From Candidatus Portnoybacteria bacterium CG08_land_8_20_14_0_20_40_83 (GTDB lineage: Bacteria; Patescibacteriota; Minisyncoccia; Portnoybacterales; GWB1-42-6), in NCBI GenBank assembly GCA_002774415.1, contig PEYL01000075.1, forward strand, positions 1,341 through 7,574: a DNA stretch of 6,234 nucleotides, read 5' to 3'. Each line of letters starts with the position of its first letter. Position 1 is the stretch's first letter. The translations under genes and the position numbers were made by a program. Of the stretch, positions 1 through 5,755 are shown piece by piece. Below the pieces are notes generated by a model, which saw only the letters and a list, made by a program, of their open reading frames with translations, was not told the DNA's origin and did no database searches.

Positions 1-28
1 TTTAGCTGGTCAATTGTTAATTGAAAAA

Positions 29-1261
29 TTAATACCCTTTCAATTTTCTTGAATGCTGATGCTGGCGGATTTTTTCCAAAGCTTTGGCTTCAATTTGGCG
101 GATGCGTTCGCGCGTCACGCCAAATTCCTTGCCGACTTCTTCCAGGGTGTGGGTTATTCCGTCATCAAGCCCAAATCTCATTTTTAGAATTTTTTGTTCT
201 CTGGGCGACAAATCAACCAGAATTTCGCGCAATTGCTGCTTTAAAAGTTTGCGGGCGGCTGATTGCGAAGGCAAAATGGTTTTTTCGTCTTCTATGAATT
301 CGCCAAGCGTTGAATCCTCTTCGCCTTCGCCAACCGGCGCTTCCAGAGAAACGGTTTCCTGCGATATTTTCATAATCTGGCGCACTTTATCAAGCTCAAT
401 TCCCATTTCGGTCGCGATTTCTTCGGGCAGAGGCTCGCGTCCTAAATCCTGCAATAATCTTCGCTTGACCTGCGTATATTTTGAAATTGTTTCAATCATA
501 TGGACAGGAATGCGGATGGTGCGCGCCTGGTCTGCTAAAGCGCGGGTAATGGCCTGGCGGATCCACCAGGTGGCGTAGGTTGAAAATTTATAACCTTTTC
601 GCCAGTCATATTTTTCAACGGCCTTGAAAAGCCCGATATTGCCTTCCTGAATCAAGTCAAGTAAAGTCAAATTCTGGCTTCTGCCGACATAATGCTTGGC
701 AATAGAAACAACCAGGCGCAGATTGGAATTTATCAGCATCTGTTTTGCCGCTTCATCCCCTTTTTCAATTTTTTTTGCCAACTCAAACTCCTGTTCTTTG
801 GAATTTAGAAGCGGCACTTTTCCGATTTCCCGCAGATACATTTGCACGGAATCCAAAGTTACCTCATCTAATCCCTCGGTTAGGGGTTTCTTGAGCTCTT
901 CCTCTGAGACGGCCGGAATCTCTATAAAATCTGACGATTCAACGACTTTGACATTGGCCGCCTCCAGGGCTTTATAAAGTTTTTCCAGCCCTTCAATATC
1001 GCGTTCAATTTGGGGAATAAAATGGAGAATTTCGCTGTCGGTTATAAAACCCTTTTGCCGGCTGCGCTTAACTAAAATGTCAATTTCCTCTTTGGTTATG
1101 GGTTTTCTTATTTTTTGGATTTTGGCGATATATCTTTTTGCCAGCTTTTTCTCACTGCGGGTTTTGACGACGTATTTTCTTTGCGCTTTTTTTCTTGTTT
1201 TTCTTTTTGGGGTCGGCCTTTTTTTCCTGTTCTTCTTTTTTAATTTTTTCTGTTTTTTCAT
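29..1261 (-). CDS. rpoD: Primary (housekeeping) sigma-70 factor RpoD
   Basis: This is the group 1 sigma factor that directs RNA polymerase core to -35/-10 promoters. Sigma regions appear in order over 410 residues: a region 1.1-like segment at about 54-110, region 1.2 at about 137-170 (VQMYLREIGKVPLL), region 2 at about 174-255 with DLIQEGNIGLFKAVEKYDW and the -10 recognition helix YATWWIRQAITRA, region 3 at about 256-330 ending in the finger and GEFIED, and region 4 at about 342-402 with helix-turn-helix TLEEVGKEFGVTRERIRQIE. The recognition helices are canonical, so consensus-like promoters are expected. No large non-conserved insert separates regions 1.2 and 2. The first 50 residues are extremely basic (27 Lys/Arg), an unusual extension. 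The ATG directly abuts the dnaG stop (TAAATG) and has no Shine-Dalgarno sequence, so translation is probably coupled to dnaG. Identity is near certain; the exact start is less so. Confidence 0.97.
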   Translation of the reverse strand: MKKQKKLKKKNRKKRPTPKRKTRKKAQRKYVVKTRSEKKLAKRYIAKIQKIRKPITKEEIDILVKRSRQKGFITDSEILHFIPQIERDIEGLEKLYKALEAANVKVVESSDFIEIPAVSEEELKKPLTEGLDEVTLDSVQMYLREIGKVPLLNSKEQEFELAKKIEKGDEAAKQMLINSNLRLVVSIAKHYVGRSQNLTLLDLIQEGNIGLFKAVEKYDWRKGYKFSTYATWWIRQAITRALADQARTIRIPVHMIETISKYTQVKRRLLQDLGREPLPEEIATEMGIELDKVRQIMKISQETVSLEAPVGEGEEDSTLGEFIEDEKTILPSQSAARKLLKQQLREILVDLSPREQKILKMRFGLDDGITHTLEEVGKEFGVTRERIRQIEAKALEKIRQHQHSRKLKGY

Positions 1262-3103
1262 TTAGTTTGATAATTCAATTAGTTGGTTTGATAGTGCATT
1301 AAATTTTTCTAAATTTTGTTTTAGCTTTTTTTTGTCTCGATTTGTTTGCGCATCTTGAACTTCAAAGCTTAATTGAAGCATTTCTTCTTTTATTTTAATG
1401 GTTTTTAAAGCAAACAGGCATTCTTTTGCTTCCGAAGCGGCTGATAATTCGTCAAGGGAGTATTGCTCGTTTAAAAGACAAAGATACTCAATATGCCCGT
1501 GAAGTTCAGCCGGTACCTTCTTTTTTAGCAAAACGAGATAATCTTCTTTTTTTGCCCGTTTTTTGGCGGATTCAATTGTTTTTTTAAATTCGCTTAATAT
1601 CTGGATTGCCTCTTTGGAAAAAAGAAAATCTTTGGGCGAACCGGAAAGAATTTTGCAGTTTTCAGGATAATTAAAAACAATTGCGAGCAGACGTTCTTCG
1701 AGCTCTCTGATTCTGGATTTTTCCGGTTTTGTTTCTTTGTTTTCTTTTAACGTCTGTGGGCCGGCGACCGTTTCTGTTCTTGTCTTTTGCATTTCTCCAT
1801 AAAGAGCTTTTTCGTCAACTCTGAGCTTTTTAGCCAGTTCTCCTATCCAATGGCTGCGGATTATATCGTTGGGAATTTTTTTGATTACAGGAAGCAGTAT
1901 TTTTGCAATTTGCTTTTTGTCTTCGGATGTTATCTGGCCGTCCTTGCCGGGATATTTGGCAAAAACAGTCTTAAAATAATAGTCTATAATTGGAATCGCG
2001 CTGCCAGCGGCTTTTTCCCAGCCAGACGGGCTTTGTTTTATTAAATCAGCCGGGTCTTTTTCGCCTATACTGACAATTTTAACGTTAAAGTCGTTTTCCA
2101 ACGCCAAATCTATACTTCGGCGAGTGGCTGTCTCGCCTGCCAGATCCATGTCAAAAGCAAAAATTAGATTGTCTGTATAGCGGCCGACGATTTTCAAATG
2201 CGCCCCCGTTAAAGCTGTTCCGGAGCTGGCAACCGTATTTTTAATGCCAGCTTGATGCGACATAATGACATCCAGATTGCCTTCAACAAAAATACAGGAA
2301 TTTTTTTCGCGCAGCTGGAGTTTGGCAAAATTAAGGCCGTAAAGAAGCCAACTTTTATCATAAAGAACCGTCTGGGGAGTATTGATATACTTGCCGACAT
2401 TTGGGTCTTCTTTGCCAAAAATTCTGCCCGCAAACCCGACAACCTGCCCTTGGATATCAAATAGCGGAAACATAATGCGCGAGCGAAACCGGTCGTAGTA
2501 ATTCAGAGGACTGTCCTCTGTAGTTACGGAGGACAGTCCTCTGTTAGATGACTCTTTTTTTACAGTCAATCCCGCATCAAATACTTCTTGCTCGCTGTAG
2601 TCACGCTGTCGCAAGAAATCAGCTAATGCATGCCATTCGTCCGGCGCCCAGCCAAGCCGCCATTCTCTTATTGTCTGGTTTTTCAGTCCCCTATCTTTGA
2701 ACAAATAATTACTTGCTCTCTGGCCCTCCCTGCTTTCAAGCTGTTTTTGGAAAAATTTTGTTGCCAATTCGCAAATTTCATAAAGCCTTTTTCTTTTTGT
2801 CTGGATTGCTGGATCTTGGCGTTTAAGCACTACTCCGGCTCTCTGCGCCAGCATTCGCAGCGCATCGCCGAATTCAATGCCTTCAATCTGTTTGACAAAG
2901 GCAAATATGTCACCGCCGGCATTACAGCCAAAGCAGTGCCAGATTTGCCGCTCCGGCGAAACCATAAAAGAAGGAGTGCGCTCAGAATGAAAAGGGCAAC
3001 GCGCTTTGTAGTTTCGCCCTGCCTTTGACAACTTAATATATGAGCCGATGACTTCAATGATGTCTAATCGGCTTTTTATTTCATCTACGGGTGAGGGTCC
3101 CAT
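1262..3103 (-). CDS. dnaG: DNA primase DnaG
   Basis: This enzyme synthesises RNA primers at the replication fork and works with the replicative helicase. The 613-residue length is typical. The N-terminal zinc-binding domain has Cys36, His39, Cys57 and Cys60 (CPFH and CFGC). The RNA polymerase core follows at about 100-375, including YYDRFRSRIMFPLFD and GRIFG. Its TOPRIM part has the acidic Glu274 in VEGNLDVIMSHQAG, the metal-binding pair Asp318 and Asp320 in FAFDMDLAGE, and KDPADLI at 349-355. From about 460 a helical, Lys/Glu-rich region sits where the helicase-interacting domain is expected but is poorly conserved. The family motif usually reads EGYMDVI, so the Asn at 276 is a mild variant. 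Residues about 188-201 are an extra segment encoded by a 40-bp palindromic element. The ATG lies three bases after the preceding gene's stop with no clear Shine-Dalgarno sequence, suggesting reinitiation. Confidence 0.97.
   Translation of the reverse strand: MGPSPVDEIKSRLDIIEVIGSYIKLSKAGRNYKARCPFHSERTPSFMVSPERQIWHCFGCNAGGDIFAFVKQIEGIEFGDALRMLAQRAGVVLKRQDPAIQTKRKRLYEICELATKFFQKQLESREGQRASNYLFKDRGLKNQTIREWRLGWAPDEWHALADFLRQRDYSEQEVFDAGLTVKKESSNRGLSSVTTEDSPLNYYDRFRSRIMFPLFDIQGQVVGFAGRIFGKEDPNVGKYINTPQTVLYDKSWLLYGLNFAKLQLREKNSCIFVEGNLDVIMSHQAGIKNTVASSGTALTGAHLKIVGRYTDNLIFAFDMDLAGETATRRSIDLALENDFNVKIVSIGEKDPADLIKQSPSGWEKAAGSAIPIIDYYFKTVFAKYPGKDGQITSEDKKQIAKILLPVIKKIPNDIIRSHWIGELAKKLRVDEKALYGEMQKTRTETVAGPQTLKENKETKPEKSRIRELEERLLAIVFNYPENCKILSGSPKDFLFSKEAIQILSEFKKTIESAKKRAKKEDYLVLLKKKVPAELHGHIEYLCLLNEQYSLDELSAASEAKECLFALKTIKIKEEMLQLSFEVQDAQTNRDKKKLKQNLEKFNALSNQLIELSN
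2504..2543. repeat. 40-bp nested palindromic element inside dnaG
   Basis: Two 19-bp arms (2504-2522, CAGAGGACTGTCCTCTGTA; 2525-2543) are reverse complements with one mismatch, separated by GT. Each arm is also a palindrome: CAGAGGAC-T-GTCCTCTG at 2504-2520 has perfect 8-bp arms, and 2527-2543 is its near copy with A at the centre. The dinucleotide TT flanks both ends (2502-2503 and 2544-2545). Element plus one dinucleotide is 42 bp, exactly 14 codons. On the dnaG strand it encodes most of RGLSSVTTEDSPLN. Removing 42 bp joins VKKESSN to YYDRFR, which reads like an ordinary primase. The structure is seen directly; mobility is inferred. Confidence 0.85.
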
Positions 3104-3106
3104 TAT

Positions 3107-3520
3107 TTATCTGACTATTATTTGCCCTTTATTTGCGGTTTCGTCTGAACAGCCGAATTCAAAAGTCCCGCTTTCATAAAAAATTTTTGAATATGATTTA
3201 TTAGGATTTATTAAGCCGCTGTCAAAAACATCTCCGATTATCTGCCTGTCAACGCTATCTTTGTTATACCAGGTAATTTTTTCGCCTTTGTTAATAGTAA
3301 TACTAGATGGCGAAAAATTGCAACCATTTATATAAAATCCGATAGGATCTTTTTGGCTGGAACCGATTCGCTTTGGCAAAATTAAAGCGCCCTTTGTATT
3401 TTTGGCATTTATTTCCTGCCTGACGGTCTTGTACCAGCCGGGAATGTCATAATTTTTCCATACATACCAACCGCCGTAAATTAAGGCTGCCAGAAGTACT
3501 AATTTAAAAAGCGTACGCAT
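3107..3520 (-). CDS. Membrane-anchored cupredoxin-like protein with degenerate copper site
   Basis: Numbering here is from the ATG at 3520 (137 residues). A basic N-terminus and one hydrophobic segment (about 4-22) form a signal anchor, placing the rest outside the membrane. Residues about 60-137 follow a plastocyanin-like pattern (GFYINGCNFSPSSITINKG, KITWYNKD, SYSKIFYESGTFEFGCS, KGQIIVR). Aligned with the intact cupredoxin at 5756-6211, the first His is Arg92, the Cys is kept (Cys124), the second His is Glu127 and the Met is Asn130. Three of four copper ligands are therefore missing, and an extra Cys67 is present. A type 1 copper centre is unlikely; a structural or redox-disulfide role is possible. 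A TTG at 3592 could extend the N-terminus by 24 residues. ATG is preferred as the better codon and because it starts at the signal anchor. The stop lies three bases before dnaG, so the genes probably share a transcript. Confidence 0.8.
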   Translation of the reverse strand: MRTLFKLVLLAALIYGGWYVWKNYDIPGWYKTVRQEINAKNTKGALILPKRIGSSQKDPIGFYINGCNFSPSSITINKGEKITWYNKDSVDRQIIGDVFDSGLINPNKSYSKIFYESGTFEFGCSDETANKGQIIVR

Positions 3521-3563
3521 TGTATTTAATAAAAATTTTATAATTGGCAGCAAGGCCAAAGTT

Positions 3564-3592
3564 TTTATTATGACCGAGCGGACCAATTTCAA
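3564..3592 (-). promoter_or_regulatory. Candidate sigma-70 promoter upstream of the degenerate cupredoxin-dnaG-rpoD genes
   Basis: On the minus strand TTGAAA (3592-3587, five of six matches to TTGACA) is followed after 17 bases by AATAAA (3569-3564, four of six matches to TATAAT). Transcription from here would give a leader of about 35-40 bases before the ATG at 3520. It would supply the cupredoxin-like gene, dnaG and rpoD independently of the sensor gene. The match is modest and the region is A+T-rich, so this is tentative. Confidence 0.3.
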
Positions 3593-3594
3593 GC

Positions 3595-3615
3595 GTTGTC
3601 ACGAAATGTTGTCAC
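3595..3615. repeat. Direct repeat GTTGTCAC, 13-bp period
   Basis: GTTGTCAC occurs at 3595-3602 and again at 3608-3615, separated by GAAAT. The pair fills most of the gap between the sensor-gene stop (3618) and the candidate -35 element (3592). Its position just upstream of a possible promoter would suit a binding site for a regulator, but two copies can also arise by chance or from a small repeat family. Confidence 0.5.
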
Positions 3616-3617
3616 AC

Positions 3618-4577
3618 TTAAAATCCGATTCGGCCTTCTATTTGCTTTTTTAATTTTTCTATCTGTTTCTTCTGTTCTATCATTTTCAATTCCCTGCCGA
3701 CGGCCAGTTTCTGAAATTTTTCCAGTTCTTTTAATTTTTCTTGGAGTTCTTTTGTCCTGCCCGTAACTTTTTCTTCAAGTTTTGCCGTTAAATCTTCAAG
3801 TTCCTTAGTCCTTTCCCTAACTTTTATTTCTAAGCTTTCATTGACTTTTTCGATCTCGCGCCGGTGCATTTTTAAATCTTCAACCATTCGATTAAAGGCG
3901 GTTATCAAATGATTTATTTCCTGGATATCGCTTGAAATCGGTTTTGTAGTTAGCTGTCCTTTGCTGACATCATTGCATAACCCCGTCAGCTCTTCTATCG
4001 GTTTTATAATAATTTTAAATAAAACAAAAAAACAGACAGCCAGCAGAAAGAAAAAAAGAATGTCGCTAACCAAAAATCTGACAATATCTTGCTGGTCATT
4101 AGTAATGCCTTGAGTAGAAAAACCCAGCTGCACAATACTGTCGTAAGGGCCGGAATGGGTAGTTATGGTTTTTATGAGATTTCCTTGAAAAGTGTCGTCG
4201 CTAATAATGGTTCCCTCGGGCATCTGAAAATTTTCAATTTTTTTCCCGATTTCTTGATTTAAGGTGCTGCAGAAAATGTCTCCGCTTGGTTTTATTACGC
4301 GCAGATAGGCCACATTTTCCATGCCCGGCATTTGTTTTAATTCATCAAGCCGATATTTAAGAAGATTATAGTCAATCGGAAAATGGACAATATCGGTCAT
4401 TGTCTCTGCCAAAACTTGCTTTTGCAGTATTTCTGTATCAATTTTTTGCTCCTTCTCTAATTTAAGATTAAAATAGCCCTGCAGGAAAAAACCGAGGAAT
4501 ATTAATCCCAAAAGCAAGGAAATAATCCAAATCAAAGAAACCCGATATGAAATTTTTTGTTCGATTTTATTTATCAC
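3618..4577 (-). CDS. HAMP-domain membrane sensor protein lacking a kinase domain
   Basis: This 319-residue protein has the front half of a sensor histidine kinase or chemoreceptor. The first transmembrane segment is at about 13-34, an extracytoplasmic sensing region of about 130 residues follows (35-165), and the second membrane segment is at about 167-191. A HAMP domain lies at about 190-240 (IKPIEELTGL, then EINHLITAFNRMVEDL). A long charged coiled coil (about 238-316, including VRERTKELEDL and GRTKELQEKLKEL) runs to the end. Its last part, LEKFQKLAVGRELKMI, resembles a motif found in coiled coils of PAS/HAMP sensor proteins. There is no H-box or ATP-binding domain, and no remnant downstream, since the next gene follows almost at once. 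It may signal by contact with a separate kinase or act structurally. The start is GTG, supported by AAAGGGA at 4584-4590; no ATG occurs before residue 60. Confidence 0.85.
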   Translation of the reverse strand: MINKIEQKISYRVSLIWIISLLLGLIFLGFFLQGYFNLKLEKEQKIDTEILQKQVLAETMTDIVHFPIDYNLLKYRLDELKQMPGMENVAYLRVIKPSGDIFCSTLNQEIGKKIENFQMPEGTIISDDTFQGNLIKTITTHSGPYDSIVQLGFSTQGITNDQQDIVRFLVSDILFFFLLAVCFFVLFKIIIKPIEELTGLCNDVSKGQLTTKPISSDIQEINHLITAFNRMVEDLKMHRREIEKVNESLEIKVRERTKELEDLTAKLEEKVTGRTKELQEKLKELEKFQKLAVGRELKMIEQKKQIEKLKKQIEGRIGF

Positions 4578-4583
4578 GTTCTA

Positions 4584-4590
4584 TCCCTTT
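4584..4590 (-). promoter_or_regulatory. Likely ribosome binding site for the GTG-started sensor gene
   Basis: Minus-strand AAAGGGA ends six bases before the GTG at 4577. It is the most Shine-Dalgarno-like sequence before any gene in this window and supports the GTG as the start. It lies at the edge of the palindrome-rich spacer. Confidence 0.45.
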
Positions 4591-4661
4591 ACCCCCACCA
4601 GAACGCCAGGGGCATCAACCCATGGATGAATGGTCAGAAACCTTAAGGGCATTGCCTAAAG

Positions 4662-4681
4662 CCACGGACTTATGTCCGTGG
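4662..4681. repeat. Perfect 8-bp hairpin CCACGGAC-TTAT-GTCCGTGG
   Basis: The stem is perfect with a four-base loop, and a G-T wobble extends it by one pair. It lies 17 bases past the stop of the multi-pass membrane gene. On the minus strand it is followed by CTTTAGG, not a run of T, so it is not a standard intrinsic terminator. It could act as a transposon-end hairpin, an RNA-stabilising 3' structure or a weak terminator. Confidence 0.7.
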
Positions 4682-4697
4682 TGTGGGAGTTTACTCG

Positions 4698-5612
4698 TTA
4701 TTGAGTTATGTTTTGTGTTTCAAGCGATTTCAATTCGTTGCGAAACACCAAATAGAGAAAGATAGCGCCGGGCACATAAAGAAGCCGGGCAAAAATTGGA
4801 GTGGAAAGAATACAGAGCATGGCTGGGAATGATAAATAAGCAATTCCCAGGCCGTAATGTAAGGACGCGTCTATTTTTTTACTTGCAACAAGTTTTGACA
4901 CCGTCCAAATTAGCAAGATTGACAGGGCGATATAGAAAAATACAAAAAGATTAGACCATTGATACCAGGGCAAGGCCGGAGAGAATTTAAACCAAGACTG
5001 CATGGCGACAAAAGGCATTATCACAATAACAATTGAGAGAGGAAATAAAAGAAAGATGCCAAGAACAGAATGCGCGGAAGATTTTATTTCTTTGAGCCTT
5101 CTGACGCTGTAAACGAAAGCTGTCCATATCAGCAGTAGCGACAGCAAAATAGAATACCAGATGAAATAATTTTTCCATGTCAATGACGCCCAGGGAAAAT
5201 TACTCATAGACATTGGTATTGGTTCGTACGGAGCCGGCTTTACAATCCTGTTCAGCTTTGGAAAGATGCAAGCATAAGTCATAATAAGCGCGCCGATCAC
5301 GGTCAGAACACCAAGGAAATTCTTCAGAAGTTTATTCCCGATATAATTTTTATAAACAAAAAGCGCAGCAGGAATGAAGCTAAGCCCTAAATGGACGGTT
5401 ATACCAAGGCGATATATAAATGTGTCAGTCTCGGCACTGTCAATAAACAAGGAACGGATTCCGTAGCAAAGGATGCCAAAGCCCGCCATGAAGGCAGCCA
5501 GGGCAAGCCATTCTACTTTTTCTTTTTTAATTATCCTTCTTGCTTTATAAAGACGATAGCTTGTAAACCATAACAAAACTACGGTTATGGCTATAATAAG
5601 ACCGGTAAACAT
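4698..5612 (-). CDS. Multi-pass integral membrane protein of unknown function
   Basis: I do not recognise a specific family. The 304 residues contain about seven to eight hydrophobic segments, roughly at 2-20, 36-56, 68-88, 97-118, 147-170, 181-205, 217-241 and 254-290, the last possibly two spans. A loop of about 28 residues between the fourth and fifth spans (about 119-146) is rich in Pro, Met and Ser. The C-terminus is a short polar tail (RNELKSLETQNITQ), with no kinase, cyclase or other catalytic domain. The layout resembles the N-terminal seven-helix sensor region of some histidine kinases, here without the kinase, and the next gene is another kinase-less sensor; this comparison is inference. 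The ATG at 5612 opens directly into the first span and lacks a Shine-Dalgarno sequence (AAAAAAATATTTT precedes it). Confidence 0.75.
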   Translation of the reverse strand: MFTGLIIAITVVLLWFTSYRLYKARRIIKKEKVEWLALAAFMAGFGILCYGIRSLFIDSAETDTFIYRLGITVHLGLSFIPAALFVYKNYIGNKLLKNFLGVLTVIGALIMTYACIFPKLNRIVKPAPYEPIPMSMSNFPWASLTWKNYFIWYSILLSLLLIWTAFVYSVRRLKEIKSSAHSVLGIFLLFPLSIVIVIMPFVAMQSWFKFSPALPWYQWSNLFVFFYIALSILLIWTVSKLVASKKIDASLHYGLGIAYLSFPAMLCILSTPIFARLLYVPGAIFLYLVFRNELKSLETQNITQ

Positions 5613-5628
5613 AAAATATTTTTTTACG

Positions 5629-5649
5629 CCTCTGCGTTTAACGCAGTGG
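5629..5649. repeat. Hairpin CTGCGTT-T-AACGCAG upstream of the multi-pass membrane gene
   Basis: Perfect 7-bp arms (5632-5638 and 5640-5646) surround a single T. They extend past a T/T mismatch by CC/GG to span 5629-5649. It lies 16 bases before the ATG at 5612, within the 143-bp spacer 5613-5755. The rest of that spacer is very A+T-rich and shows no convincing promoter or gene. On the minus strand an A-run follows the stem, so it is not an intrinsic terminator for the upstream cupredoxin gene. In RNA it would sit in the leader of the membrane gene. Confidence 0.6.
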
Positions 5650-5755
5650 TATGTTAATTTTAATTAAGACCTTTGGAAATTATTCGACCTTGATTATCTT
5701 TATTTTACGATATTTTTTAACCTTTTTAAATAAAAGTTATCAACAGAAGAGAGCT

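Larger units (their letters stand above)
4578..4697. other. G+C-richer, palindrome-rich spacer, possible remnant of a small mobile element
   Basis: This 120-bp gap contains 63 G or C bases (about 52%), clearly above its surroundings. It carries several short inverted repeats: CCACGGAC/GTCCGTGG (4662-4681), GAGT-TT-ACTC (4688-4697), an imperfect TTAAGGGC/GCCTAA stem around 4643-4658, and CCAT/ATGG around 4620-4633. Plus-strand AAAGCC-hairpin-GGTGTGGGAG resembles the subterminal hairpin layout at right ends of IS200/IS605-family elements, but no transposase sequence is present. A 23-codon minus-strand frame (4581-4652) exists without family support. A structured leader RNA for the sensor gene is the main alternative. 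Confidence 0.4.

Noticed and set aside
10..24. Inverted repeat TCAATT-GTT-AATTGA just after rpoD, considered as a terminator.
   Set aside because: The six-base stem is almost all A-T, and no T-run follows on the minus strand before the window ends.
553..570. CCTGG/CCAGG inverted repeat inside rpoD.
   Set aside because: The five-base arms lie in codons for the conserved -10 recognition region and are explained by coding constraint.
84..578. Plus-strand frame of 164 codons.
   Set aside because: It lies wholly antisense to rpoD, whose protein is strongly conserved, and its translation has no recognisable domain.
2630..3028. Plus-strand frame of 132 codons.
   Set aside because: It is antisense to the zinc-binding and early core region of dnaG and shows no protein-like features.
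4581..4652. Minus-strand 23-codon frame in the spacer, considered as a leader peptide.
   Set aside because: No clear ribosome binding site, no codon bias for any amino acid and no known family.
4547..4765. Plus-strand frame with a CPWC motif, considered as a thioredoxin-like or zinc peptide.
   Set aside because: CPWC comes from the hairpin at 4662-4681, and the frame straddles two minus-strand genes and the spacer without any other support.
5629..5652. Partial likeness of AACGCAGTGGTATG to a commercial cDNA adapter, considered as a library artefact.
   Set aside because: Only about ten contiguous bases match, the order of the pieces differs, and the sequence forms a natural hairpin in a continuous intergenic region.
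5736..5744. TTATCAACA beside an A+T-rich stretch, considered as a DnaA box and replication origin.
   Set aside because: It has one mismatch to the consensus and stands alone; an origin needs a cluster of boxes.
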